From Pseudomonas ovata (GTDB lineage Bacteria; Pseudomonadota; Gammaproteobacteria; Pseudomonadales; Pseudomonadaceae), in contig NZ_QFFU01000002.1 in assembly GCF_003131185.1 (NCBI RefSeq), positions 417,233-481,232 on the forward strand: a stretch of 64,000 nucleotides of DNA, in the 5' to 3' direction. Below are positions 45,134 through 54,040 of the stretch, one piece after another. The notes beneath the pieces were generated by a model, which was not told the DNA's origin, did not search any database, and worked only from the letters and a program-made list of their open reading frames with translations. A program made the translations under genes and the position numbers. How positions within the stretch are numbered: position 1 is the first letter of the stretch; each line of letters begins with the position of its first letter.

Positions 45134-46047
45134 CATCGAGTCCAGTAACGCTCGTAGTCGCTACGCTTGAAGTGATCGAGCAAGAAGTCGATGAAAAGGC
45201 GAGTCTTTGCGGGCATGTGACGTCGGTCCTGAAACGCCAGATTGATGGTCAATCGAGGCAGATCCCAATCATCCATCACGGGTATCAGTCTACCGGCTAC
45301 TAGGTCGTCATAGATGATGTACTTGGGCTGTACCAGTATCCCTGCCCCCGCCAGTGCTGCTGCCCTGACAATCTGACCGTCGTTCGTCTCCAAGGCCGGT
45401 TGCACCTTGATGCTTTCATGCACCCCATCCCGAGTGAACTCCATCGTGTTGGGATGGTTCGCAAGGCTATAGATCAGCACATCATGCTCGGCCAAATCCT
45501 GCACGGTCCTGGGGATCCCCTTGCGCTGGAGGTATTTGGGCGAAGCGGCGAGTACACGCCTGGTCTCGGCCAGCCGACGGACAGTAATGTTCGAATCGGC
45601 TTCGTATTCACGCGTTCGAACCGCTAAATCAATCTCACTGTCGATGATGTCGTAGTACCGGTTGGCGCCGATGATCTTGACCTTGATTCCGGGGTAGCGG
45701 CGCTGAAACTCAGGCACGATGGGGGCGATATGCAACATGCAAAAAGAGATGGTGGCGCTGATCGTCAGAGTGCCCGCTGGCTCAATCAGAGCAGCACTGA
45801 CCGTGGCCTCTGCATCCGCTAACTCAGCGAGCAGGCTTTTGCATTTTGCATAAAAGTCATGCCCTGAGTTGGTAAGTGATAAACGGCGCGTACTCCGCTC
45901 CACCAGCCGAACGCCGAGCCGTGTTTCGAGCGCGGCGAGGTGACGACTGGCAGCGGCATTGGAAATTTCCAGCTTTTCAGCCGCGCGACTCAGCGTTCCC
46001 AGTTCAGCCGTGTATACGAAAAGCTCGAGCTCAGTAAATCGATCCAT
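45133..46047 (-). CDS. LysR-family regulator (dioxygenase-linked)
   Basis: A 304-residue LysR protein. It starts MDRFTELELFVYTAELGTLS, with the helix-turn-helix RAAEKLEISNAAASRHLAAL, and has a CrgA-like co-inducer domain (SILFCMLHIAP-like ISFCMLHIAPIVPEF, DSEIDLAVRTREYEADSNIT). The ATG at 46047 is the family start; six extra in-frame codons lie upstream. It is divergent from the dioxygenase gene 203 bases away and probably controls it. Confidence 0.86.
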   Translation of the reverse strand: MDRFTELELFVYTAELGTLSRAAEKLEISNAAASRHLAALETRLGVRLVERSTRRLSLTNSGHDFYAKCKSLLAELADAEATVSAALIEPAGTLTISATISFCMLHIAPIVPEFQRRYPGIKVKIIGANRYYDIIDSEIDLAVRTREYEADSNITVRRLAETRRVLAASPKYLQRKGIPRTVQDLAEHDVLIYSLANHPNTMEFTRDGVHESIKVQPALETNDGQIVRAAALAGAGILVQPKYIIYDDLVAGRLIPVMDDWDLPRLTINLAFQDRRHMPAKTRLFIDFLLDHFKRSDYERYWTR

Positions 46048-46250
46048 CCTTAGGCATCCACACAAGAAGGGGGAGATTATTTCTGTGGTGAAAGAAAGAT
46101 TTTCATTTTTAGTATTTTATTCCACCGCCAGTGACTTTAGCGTATCGCTATAGTTTCGGGAACAGGCATCTGCCAGCCAACAGCTGATGTTCCCCAGGAG
46201 TAGGTCACCTCAGGTCTCTCCTGACTCAAATAAAAAAAGGATGCATCTCC

Positions 46251-47111
46251 ATGCGAAACCTAGATGAGCAGACGATCACACAAGCTGTCCTCACTCGAAA
46301 TGCCGGGACCGAGAATCAGCGCCTGCATGAGATCGTGACCTCACTCGTTCAGCACCTCCACGCATTTGCGCGGGAGACTAATCTGACCGAGGAGGAATGG
46401 GAAAAGGGTATCGAGTTTCTGACCGCAATCGGTCATATCACCACCGACAAACGACAGGAATTCATCCTCCTGTCCGATACGCTGGGCCTGTCGACGTTGG
46501 TTATCGCCCAGAATCACAAGAAGCCGGAAGGCTGCACTGAAGCCACGGTTTTCGGACCCTTCCATGTCGCCAACGCTCCTCGTTACGACTTGGGCGAAGA
46601 CATCAGTGGCGGGCTTCCAGGTGTCCCTTGGTTTGTGAAGGGCACCGTTACAGCCAAAGATGGCACCCCCATTCCAAATGCGACCATTGAAGTCTGGCAA
46701 GCCGACGACGCCGGCTTCTACGACGTCCAGAAGCCTGGCCTGGAGGACTACCACGGACGGGCGATTATCCAGGCCGACGCCAACGGGCATTACCACTTCC
46801 GCACGATCGTTCCTGAGTGCTACCCCATTCCCCATGATGGCCCGGTTGGAAAGATGCTGGAGGCGTTAAATCGGCATCCATGGCGCCCTGCCCACCTGCA
46901 TTTCATGATCACTGCCCCTGGATATCAGCGTCTAGTCACCCACGTGTTCCGAGAGGGTGGCGACTATCTGGATTCGGATGCGGTATTCGGTGTCCGTTCG
47001 TCCCTGATTGCAGACTGGGTTCGCCATGAGAGTGGAATCGATCCGTACGGTAACTCGATCGACTCTCTTTATTACACCCTGGATTTTGACTTCATCCTGC
47101 ACAACGCTTAG
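46251..47111 (+). CDS. hydroxyquinol 1,2-dioxygenase-type intradiol dioxygenase
   Basis: A 286-residue non-haem Fe(III) dioxygenase. The N-terminal helical dimerisation domain covers residues 1-95 and the catalytic domain begins GCTEATVFGPFHVANAPRY. The four iron ligands are visible: Tyr in DDAGFYDVQ, Tyr in VPECYPIPHDGP, and two His in HPWRPAHLHFMI. It cleaves 1,2,4-trihydroxybenzene (or a catechol) to maleylacetate or a muconate. The maleylacetate reductase in the same island favours hydroxyquinol over chlorocatechol, because no chloromuconate cycloisomerase or dienelactone hydrolase is present. Confidence 0.88.
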   Translation: MRNLDEQTITQAVLTRNAGTENQRLHEIVTSLVQHLHAFARETNLTEEEWEKGIEFLTAIGHITTDKRQEFILLSDTLGLSTLVIAQNHKKPEGCTEATVFGPFHVANAPRYDLGEDISGGLPGVPWFVKGTVTAKDGTPIPNATIEVWQADDAGFYDVQKPGLEDYHGRAIIQADANGHYHFRTIVPECYPIPHDGPVGKMLEALNRHPWRPAHLHFMITAPGYQRLVTHVFREGGDYLDSDAVFGVRSSLIADWVRHESGIDPYGNSIDSLYYTLDFDFILHNA

Positions 47112-47190
47112 CGCACATACATTTCTTGTCTACCCGGCTTGCAGTGTGCAGGCCATAGCCAGTACTCGCACACTTACCTCGGAGAGGACT

Positions 47191-47496
47191 ATGCGACCCG
47201 TCAAACACATCGTCATGTGGAACTTGCTTGGCGAAACTGAGCATGAGCGCTCAGCCAATATAGAAAAGCTCAAAAATGCTTTCGAAGGGCTTCGCAGTGT
47301 AATTCCTGGCCTTCTCAAGCTAGAGATCGGCGTCGACTTCAGCAAGATCGATTATGCCTGTGATGTGGTGTTGTATTCGGAATTCGATTCCATGGAAGCG
47401 CTGCAGGGTTATGCCACGCACCCCGCTCATTTGCGAGTTCGCGAAGCGCTAGGAAACGTTCGCACTGCTCGGCACCAGGTTGACTACTTCATGTAA
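47191..47496 (+). CDS. Dabb (stress-responsive A/B barrel) protein
   Basis: A 101-residue dimeric alpha/beta-barrel protein with the Dabb pattern: MRPVKHIVMWNLLGET, LEIGVDFSKIDYACDVVLYS, EFDSMEALQGYATHPAHLRV. Some relatives are cyclases or decarboxylases on polyketide-like rings. It starts 79 bases after the dioxygenase, with GGAGAGGACT before the ATG, so it is probably co-expressed with ring-cleavage genes. Role unknown. Confidence 0.82.
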   Translation: MRPVKHIVMWNLLGETEHERSANIEKLKNAFEGLRSVIPGLLKLEIGVDFSKIDYACDVVLYSEFDSMEALQGYATHPAHLRVREALGNVRTARHQVDYFM

Positions 47497-47582
47497 TAAA
47501 CACCTGTTCTAACACTGAGCTTCGATTCAATAAGAAACGAGCACCCCGTGCTTCAACAGCTCAAAAAAAGAAGGTATCAGAT

Positions 47583-48386
47583 ATGAAAACCAACCTTGCC
47601 GGCAAGATCGTGCTCATCACCGGCGCAGCGAAAGGTATCGGTCGCGCCACTGCGCTGGCGTTTGCAGCCGAAGGCAGCCAGCTCGCGTTGTTGGACTGGG
47701 ATGAAGGAGCCCTCACAGAACTGAAGCACGAGGCTGAGGCTCTGGGCGCCACAGTTGCTGTCAGTCAAGCTGACCTCAGCAGTCTGAGCGGCATGAACGA
47801 TGGCATCGACAGCGTTCTGGCCATCTACGGCGGGAAGGTTGATGTGCTCGTCAACAACGTAGGCTCTGGCGCCGTGCGGATGTTCGACGACCTGACTGAT
47901 GAAGACTGGGAAGCAACCATGCAACTCAACTTCATGAGCTACGTACGTGCTTGCCGCAAAATCCTCCCGGTGATGCGGGCTCAACAAAGCGGCGTCATTA
48001 TCAACAACGCCTCCGACCTTGCCCGACAGCCAGAACCCTGCCCACTTGACTACTCCGCCTCTAAAGCAGCTGTTCTCGCCGTAACCAAAGGCTTGGCCCG
48101 CAGTGAAGGCCCGCACATCCGTGTCAACGCCGTTGCGCCGGGCCCTATCTGGACGCCTTTCTGGACCAAGTCGGGCGGCTTCGCTGAGACCATGGCCAAA
48201 GTCCATGGGATGGAGCCTCAAGCCGCAGTGGAGCATGAGATGTCGCTACGCCAACTCCCTCTTGATCGCCTTGGCACTCCGGAAGAGGTGGCTAATGTCA
48301 TTGTCTTCATGGCGTCTGATCTGGCGTCCTTTGTGACCTCCAGTGTTTGGGGTGTCGACGGTGGCAGCATCCGCTCGGTGATATGA
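47583..48386 (+). CDS. SDR-family oxidoreductase
   Basis: A 267-residue classical short-chain dehydrogenase. It has the cofactor motif ITGAAKGIGRA, NNVGSG, the YSASKAA catalytic Tyr/Lys with a preceding Ser (INNASD), and GVDGGS near the C-terminus. Its Asp after the second strand (LALLDWD) favours NAD. In this cluster a cyclitol, keto-sugar or dihydro-aromatic substrate is plausible; sequence does not decide. Confidence 0.84.
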   Translation: MKTNLAGKIVLITGAAKGIGRATALAFAAEGSQLALLDWDEGALTELKHEAEALGATVAVSQADLSSLSGMNDGIDSVLAIYGGKVDVLVNNVGSGAVRMFDDLTDEDWEATMQLNFMSYVRACRKILPVMRAQQSGVIINNASDLARQPEPCPLDYSASKAAVLAVTKGLARSEGPHIRVNAVAPGPIWTPFWTKSGGFAETMAKVHGMEPQAAVEHEMSLRQLPLDRLGTPEEVANVIVFMASDLASFVTSSVWGVDGGSIRSVI

Positions 48387-48486
48387 CCGCCCACCCACTT
48401 TGACACGCGCGCCCGGGGAGCAAGACTCCTGGGAGCCTCTGCCATACGTGGCATCCGTACTGACCACAAAAACAAAAGGATAGATG

Positions 48487-49575
48487 ATGGCTATCAAGAT
48501 CGACAATCAAACCAAGCTGGGTGTGGCGTGCCTGGGAATCACCCACCCTCACACGTCAGGGCGTGTAAAGGCCTTCCAGCGTATCCCGGGCGTAGCGTTT
48601 CTCGGGGCCTACGACGACAGTCCGCTGCTTGAACCTTTTGCCGACGCGCTGGGTCTTCAGGCGCGCAGCAAGGACGACATTCTAAGCGACCCCGACGTAC
48701 ACATCGTCCTGGTGCATCCCAAAAGTTACTTGATGGCTGACTGGGCCATCGAGGCATTGGAAGCAGGCAAGGCGGTGCTGTGTGAGAAACCTGCAGGCCG
48801 TCACTCGACCGATACCTTGCGCATCGTGGAAGCGGTTGAGCGCACCGGTAACCTCTTCCAGGTGGGTTACTGCTGGAGGTTCTCGCCGGCAGTGGAAAAA
48901 ATGCAGCAAGTACTCCAAAGCGGAGAGATCGGTAAGGTGCTTCAGGTGCGGGCTCATGCAGGTTGCTCGCATGACGAGGCCGACACCAACCACATGAAAC
49001 AGCCAGGAGACCTGGGTGGCGCCTTCTACGTGATTGGATGCCACACCATCGACCGGATCCTGCTGCACTTTGGTATGCCTAACTCCGTGAACGCCAGGAT
49101 CACCAAGTTTGCAGGTCAAATGAGTGATTCGGCGCGCGAAGACGCCGCCACCGCGATGCTGAATTACGACGACAAAGTAGTCACCATCGACTTCATGTCC
49201 TGGGATCCCCTGCCCTGGACGGAAAGCTGGGACATGACAGCGTACGGTACGCACGGTGTGATGCACTCCACCCCAATGCCCGCCTCGTACAAGCTGTATC
49301 ACGATGGAAAGGTTGGCCACTCCCAAGGCTGGACGCATTGGAACGAAACGAGTTTCCCTGAAGTATGGGCTGTGCGAAAAACCGTGTATTCACCTGAGAT
49401 CGCTGAAATTGGCAACCCGGTTTATTTTGATCGAGAAGCTGCCGTCTTTGTTAAATCACTTACTGAAGGCTTGCCATCTCAAGTTCCCGCAACTCAGGCA
49501 CACAATATCAACCTGATCCTCGAGGCGCTTTTCAAATCGTCAGAACTTCTCGGGCAGGAAGTAACCTTGGTCTGA
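48487..49575 (+). CDS. Gfo/Idh/MocA-family oxidoreductase 2
   Basis: A 362-residue dehydrogenase (an extra Met at 48484 is possible). The N-terminal fold reads KLGVACLGITHPHTSGRVKA with an unusual glycine pattern, then the lysine motif AVLCEKPAGRH, GYCWRFSPAVEKMQQ, and a C-terminal domain with DLGGAFYVIGCHTIDRILL. It is only distantly like the IolG-like enzyme at 40842. Together they offer two oxidation or reduction steps on sugar-like rings. It follows the SDR gene by about 100 bases. Confidence 0.8.
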   Translation: MAIKIDNQTKLGVACLGITHPHTSGRVKAFQRIPGVAFLGAYDDSPLLEPFADALGLQARSKDDILSDPDVHIVLVHPKSYLMADWAIEALEAGKAVLCEKPAGRHSTDTLRIVEAVERTGNLFQVGYCWRFSPAVEKMQQVLQSGEIGKVLQVRAHAGCSHDEADTNHMKQPGDLGGAFYVIGCHTIDRILLHFGMPNSVNARITKFAGQMSDSAREDAATAMLNYDDKVVTIDFMSWDPLPWTESWDMTAYGTHGVMHSTPMPASYKLYHDGKVGHSQGWTHWNETSFPEVWAVRKTVYSPEIAEIGNPVYFDREAAVFVKSLTEGLPSQVPATQAHNINLILEALFKSSELLGQEVTLV

Positions 49576-49585
49576 AGTTATTTTT

Positions 49586-49610
49586 GCTGCCCAGACCCAG
49601 CCTGGGCAGC
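49586..49610. repeat. perfect hairpin after the oxidoreductase gene
   Basis: A nine-base stem GCTGCCCAG/CTGGGCAGC with a seven-base loop, 10 bases after the stop codon. The T-run precedes rather than follows the stem on the plus strand, so it is not a canonical terminator. Confidence 0.35.
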
Positions 49611-49684
49611 GGAATACTCCCCATGACCGATAAACGCCAGTGGGGCTTTCCTGCTGGCGCGCATTCGAGATCGCAAAACGCTAT

Positions 49685-50599
49685 TCAATCCAGCGCCCCA
49701 CGCTCTGCCCGCAGTACGAGTTCATCCACGACACGCCGAACCTTCGGTAGCAGGTGACGTGTTTGGGGCCATACCGCATGGATCTCCACGTCACCTGGAT
49801 TGTATTTTTCAAGAACCTGAACTAGCCGCCCCGCCTCAAGATGATCTCGAACTAAAGAGCTCGGCATCTGGCAAATACCCTGCCCAGCCACCGTCATGGA
49901 AACGATGGCATCGCCATCTCCGACTTCATGAGTTCCGGGGGGAGTGATGCGTGTGAGTTCTCCGTCCCCATCCAGAACGCTCCAAGTCGTCCGCTGCCCA
50001 CGTCGGTAGTTGACGATGCAACTGTGGTTCTGCAGCTCCTCCAGAGATTCAGGGCAGCCGTGCTTAGCGAGATATTTGGGTGAGGCACATATAATCTGCT
50101 TCTGCACGGTAAGTCGACGAGCTACAAGGCCGCTGGAATCCTTCAATGTTCCAAAGCGAATACTGAAATCGATCCCCTCTTCGATCAGGTCAATGACGGC
50201 ATCGGCGAAGGTCACCGTCAACTTGAGGTCAGGATTCGAATCCAGGATTTCCAGCAGCACCGGCAGCACAACGCTCCGGCCATAGGCGGCAGGCAGGTCA
50301 ACCCTTAGGCGTCCACTGGGCGTTTGTTGATGGCTGGTCAATGATGCCTCTGCGGCGAGGATTTCATCTACCGCAGCCGAGCAGCTTGCGAAGTAGGCCT
50401 CGCCATCTACGGCCAGGCCCGAGCTTCGTGTTGTTCGATGAAAGAGTTTGCATCCGAGCCTTTCTTCGAGCTTCGCGATGCTTTTCCCCACCGCTGATTT
50501 GGTAATGCCAAGCCGATCAGCAGCCACTGTAAAGCTTCCAGCCCGTGCGGCCGTCACGAAGATCAACACACCACTTAAAGCCTGTTCAACCTGCGCCAT
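49685..50599 (-). CDS. LysR-family regulator (isomerase-linked)
   Basis: A 304-residue LysR protein: SGVLIFVTAARAGSFTVAAD, RLGITKSAVGKSIAKLEERL, and a CrgA-like co-inducer domain (GRLRVDLPAAYGRSVVLPVL). It is divergent from the isomerase gene 107 bases away, which is its most likely target. It is the second LysR gene within the island's plus-strand catabolic run. Confidence 0.86.
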   Translation of the reverse strand: MAQVEQALSGVLIFVTAARAGSFTVAADRLGITKSAVGKSIAKLEERLGCKLFHRTTRSSGLAVDGEAYFASCSAAVDEILAAEASLTSHQQTPSGRLRVDLPAAYGRSVVLPVLLEILDSNPDLKLTVTFADAVIDLIEEGIDFSIRFGTLKDSSGLVARRLTVQKQIICASPKYLAKHGCPESLEELQNHSCIVNYRRGQRTTWSVLDGDGELTRITPPGTHEVGDGDAIVSMTVAGQGICQMPSSLVRDHLEAGRLVQVLEKYNPGDVEIHAVWPQTRHLLPKVRRVVDELVLRAERGALD

Positions 50600-50706
50600 T
50601 GTCGACCTTTACTCCACTATAAAAGGAGCCTAATGAGGTTTATCGCATCAAAGCTCTACCCTAATCTGTTCCCAAGTTGATTCCAACCCTAAAGAGGACA
50701 GAGAAA

Positions 50707-51564
50707 ATGAATACTCAAAACATTGAGCTGCTTGCTGCGTATTGGACTATTGCGGGTGACATCTATCCGATGGGTCCGACCGAGGTCAGCCCGTACTCGT
50801 TCGAAGACCGGATGGAAGCTGCCGGTAACGCTGGCTTTAAAGGCATCGGCCTGGTTCACAACGGCATGATGGATACCGTCGATAAGATTGGATATCCCGC
50901 CATGAAAACCATTCTCGAAAAGAACGGTATCAAGCATGTCGAGCTGGAATTCCTGGTTGACTGGTATCACACCGGCGAACGTCGTCGTCAGTCGGACAAG
51001 GTACGCCAGGAACTGCTTGAAGCAGCCAAAGCCTTAGGCGTGCGCTCCATCAAGATCGGCCCTGGCATCGGTGAGGACATTGCAGACATCGAGCTGATGG
51101 TCAAAGAGTTCACCCTGCTCAGCCAACAGGCTGCAGAAGTCGGTACCAACATCGTTCTGGAAATCATGCCTTTCAGCAACGTACGCACCATCGAAACCGC
51201 TTTGGCCATCGTGGAAGGCGCAAACCAGCCAAACGGCGGTCTGCTGCTCGACATCTGGCACCTGCAGCGTGGTGGCGTCGACTTCAACGATATCTCCAAG
51301 ATTCCTGCTCGCTTCATCAAGTCGATCGAGCTCAACGATGCACACAAGTACGCCATTGAGCCGCTGTGGATGGACACCATTCACAAGCGTGTCCTGCCGG
51401 GTGACGGCACCTTCGACATCCCGGCATTCATAAAAGCTGTTCAGGCTGCTGGCTATGAAGGCCCTTGGGGTCTGGAAGTGTTGTCTGACACCCACCGCAA
51501 GCTTCCTCTAGAGCAGATGGCAAATAGCGCCTACGAAAAAACCATGAGCCAATTCGGTAAATAA
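50707..51564 (+). CDS. IolE-like sugar phosphate isomerase/epimerase (TIM barrel), paralogue 2
   Basis: A 285-residue TIM-barrel protein very similar to the one at 41941-42795, with the same landmarks: NIELLAAYWTIAGDIYPMGP, VLEIMPFSNVRTIE, LLLDIWHLQRGGVDF, GYEGPWGLEVLSD. It has its own LysR regulator and is followed by NTF2-like and flavin monooxygenase genes. The ATG at 50707 has AAGAGGACAG upstream. The pair may act on successive intermediates, or on stereoisomers, of the same ring compound. Confidence 0.78.
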   Translation: MNTQNIELLAAYWTIAGDIYPMGPTEVSPYSFEDRMEAAGNAGFKGIGLVHNGMMDTVDKIGYPAMKTILEKNGIKHVELEFLVDWYHTGERRRQSDKVRQELLEAAKALGVRSIKIGPGIGEDIADIELMVKEFTLLSQQAAEVGTNIVLEIMPFSNVRTIETALAIVEGANQPNGGLLLDIWHLQRGGVDFNDISKIPARFIKSIELNDAHKYAIEPLWMDTIHKRVLPGDGTFDIPAFIKAVQAAGYEGPWGLEVLSDTHRKLPLEQMANSAYEKTMSQFGK

Positions 51565-51580
51565 TTCACTTGTCGTACCT

Positions 51581-51611
51581 GCTTTCAGCGCCCCCACGCG
51601 GAGCTGAAAGC
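51581..51611 (+). repeat. intercistronic hairpin
   Basis: A perfect nine-base stem GCTTTCAGC/GCTGAAAGC with a 13-base loop, between the isomerase and NTF2 genes. No T-run follows, so it probably sets differential mRNA stability. Confidence 0.4.
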
Positions 51612-51642
51612 CCCCCTCATTATCAATCGGAGCCGCGAAACC

Positions 51643-52047
51643 GTGAGCACTGAAAAAACCCTCGAAGTGATCCGCACCCTTTTCGCAAAGATCTCGTCCG
51701 GACAAAGCCCGGAAGCCATTGCGGAGTGTTTCAGCCAAGATGTGGACTGGAGCATTCCGGGTACGTCTGACATAGCCCCCTGGGTTGGCGAGCGCAAAGG
51801 CCGTGCTGCAGTGGCTGCGTTTTATCGTGATTTTGGAACCTACCTGCAGCCCCAGGAATTCAACATCAAGTGGCTGATGGCCGATTACGAACGCGGTGTC
51901 GCGCTGGGCTCTCTGCAGTGCCAAATAATTCGTACCGGCAAAACCATCACCAGCGAGTTCGCGATCGAATTTGAAGTCGTCAACGAACTGATCGCGCGCT
52001 ACCGCTTCTTCGAAGACTCCTATGGCGTTGCGGTGGCTGCCCAATGA
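51643..52047 (+). CDS. NTF2-like (SnoaL-type) protein 2
   Basis: A 134-residue cone-fold protein starting with GTG: TLEVIRTLFAKISSGQSPEA, CFSQDVDWSIPGTSDIAPWV, RAAVAAFYRDFGTYLQP, ending RYRFFEDSYGVAVA. This is the SnoaL/limonene-epoxide-hydrolase-like layout seen in ketosteroid isomerase relatives. It overlaps the monooxygenase gene start by four bases (ATGA), so the two are translationally coupled. A role in dehydration or isomerisation of a ring intermediate is speculative. Confidence 0.75.
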   Translation: MSTEKTLEVIRTLFAKISSGQSPEAIAECFSQDVDWSIPGTSDIAPWVGERKGRAAVAAFYRDFGTYLQPQEFNIKWLMADYERGVALGSLQCQIIRTGKTITSEFAIEFEVVNELIARYRFFEDSYGVAVAAQ

Positions 52048-52401
52048 GTTTTGGCGTCGATCTGAGTCACCACACTGGATTCGAGCGCGCCTTTCAGCAA
52101 GGACGCCTCACCCTCGGCTTCATCATGGCCATCGAGTCCTACAAGGGTGCAGTACCGACGCTGGCCAATCACGCAGAACTCGCCTGCAGGGCTGAGCAAC
52201 TTGGTTTTGCAGCACTCTGGGCTCGCGATGTTCCGCTGCTCGACCCCACTTTTGGCGACGTCGGCCAGGTGTTCGACCCTTTCGTTTACCTGGGATACCT
52301 GGCTGCCAAGACCGAACGAATAGCGCTGGGGACATCCAGTGCGGTGCTACCGCTGCGCCATCCTATTCATCTGGCGAAAGCTGCGGCATCGGTCGATCAG
52401 T
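52044..52401 (+). pseudogene. LLM-class flavin-dependent oxidoreductase, truncated by IS66
   Basis: About 119 native residues of a luciferase-like monooxygenase: RLTLGFIMAIESYKGAVPTL, AEQLGFAALWARDVPLLDP, DPFVYLGYLAAKTERIALGT, SSAVLPLRHPIHLAKAAAS. Native sequence stops at VDQ where the IS66 left end begins; the frame then runs 22 codons into the element. The missing two-thirds of the barrel are not found on the other side. These proteins use FMNH2 and O2; here the gene is almost certainly dead. Confidence 0.85.
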
Positions 52402-52425
52402 GTAAGCGTCTGCCCAACACACCTT
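52402..52425. repeat. IS66 left inverted repeat
   Basis: GTAAGCGTCTGCCC then AACACACCTT; pairs with the right end with four mismatches in 24 positions. Confidence 0.85.
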
Positions 52426-52431
52426 GCGTGA

Positions 52432-53958
52432 TTAAACGGGCATCCACCTGTGCGGCAACAGCTCGGTAATCTCACTCGCACGCTGCGTCGGCAGGCGTGT
52501 AAGAACATCCTTCAAGTAAGCATATGGATCATGCCCATTGAGCCGCGCCGACTGGATCAAGCTCATAATCGCCGCCGCACGTTTACCGCTGCGTAACGAG
52601 CCTGCGAATAGCCAGTTCGAGCGCCCAAGAGCCCACGGCCGGATTTGATTCTCGCACCAGTTGTTATCGATGGGCACAGCACCGTCATCGAGATAGCGCG
52701 TCAGCGCTATCCAGCGTTTAAGGCTGTAATCCACGGCCTTGGCGATGGCCGAACCTTCAGGCACAAGCTGTCTTTGGGCGGTCATCCAGGTATGAAGTGC
52801 GTCGGCGATTGGCGCTGCTTTTTCCTGCCGTACTCGCTGTCGATCACCCGGTTCCAGCTCGCGGACTTCTCGTTCAACGTCATACAAGGCCGCGATGTAG
52901 TGCAGCGCTTTTTCGGCGATCTGGCTCTTGTTGGTCGCGTGCAGGTCGAAGAACTTGCGGCGTGCATGGGCCATGCAGCCGATCTCTGTAACGCCCAGTT
53001 CAAAGCCTGCCTTGTAGCCAGCGAAGTCGTCGCAGACCAGCTTGCCGTTCCAACTGCCCAGGAAGACTCGAGCATGTTCGCCAGCGCGGCTCGGGCTGAA
53101 GTCGTAAACGACCGCCGCCAGATCGGAGAACTGGCTGGTGGCATAAGCCCAGACGTAAGCGCGATGAGTTTTTTCGCGCCAGGCGTCAGCATTTGTACCG
53201 GCGTATCGTCGGCGTGAACGACGCCGTGCGTCAGCACGGCTTCGCGCAGCGCATCAACCAGCGGCTGTAATTGCACGCCGCAGTTGCCCACCCACTGCGC
53301 CAAGGTCGAACGGGCGATGGGCAGCCCGGCGCGGCCGAAGATTTTCTCTTGGCGATACAGCGGCAGATGGTCGGCGAACTTGGCCACCATGATGTGGGCC
53401 AGCAGGCCGGCGGTCGGGATGCCCTTGTCGATAATCTGCGCCGGAACCGGTGCCTGGATCAGGGTTTCGCACTGATCGCAGACCCACTTGCCACGGATGT
53501 GACGCTCCACGGTGAACACGCCCGGCGTGTAGTCGAGCTTCTCGCTGACATCCTCGCCGATGCGCTTGAGGGCGCAGCCGCACTGGCAGTGGCTGTTGTC
53601 CGGTTCGTGATGGATCAGTGTGCGAGGAAACTGCGGTGGCAGCGGTGCGCGCTTGGGTTGCTGGCGCACTTTGGCTTCGACAGGTGCCAGTTGCAGCGCC
53701 TCAAGTTCGGCTTCGATAGCGGCGATATCCGTATCGATCAAGTCGTCGAGCAGGCTGGCTTGATCCGGGCTCAACTGCTCGCTGCGCTTGGCAAACTTGA
53801 AGCGTTTGAGCAGCGCGATCTCGTGGGCCAGTTTCTCGTTGACCGACTTGTGATGAGTGATTTGCTTGTCCATCGTCTCGACGCGCTGGATCAACTGCGC
53901 CGCCAGGGCACGCAGTTCTTCAGGGTTTAATTGATCGAGATTCGGATGCAAAGTCATG
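52432..53958 (-). pseudogene. tnpC: IS66 transposase TnpC, frameshifted
   Basis: It begins MTLHPNLDQLNPEELRALAA with the leucine-rich N-terminus, the zinc-finger-like HCQCGCALKRIGEDVSEKL and CDQCETL, and VVHADDTPVQMLTPG before the frame breaks. In the next frame the rest follows from MAHARRKFFDLHATN to IDNNWCENQIRPWALGRSNW, the conserved DDE region, and ends HRWMPV. The break is at a run of six T's (53169-53174 on the plus strand); seven would restore the frame. Inactive unless the break is a sequencing error or is corrected by slippage. Confidence 0.85.
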
Positions 53959-54040
53959 CCGCCGATTTTGCCAGAGAGGGCCAGTGGCGGCGATAGACGG
54001 AAGGGCCAATTGCGCTGGCAAGCGCGCCATGGCAGGCGAG

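Noticed and set aside
46251..47111. Chlorocatechol pathway
   Set aside because: The dioxygenase could act on chlorocatechols, but there is no chloromuconate cycloisomerase or dienelactone hydrolase in the island, so hydroxyquinol is the simpler reading.
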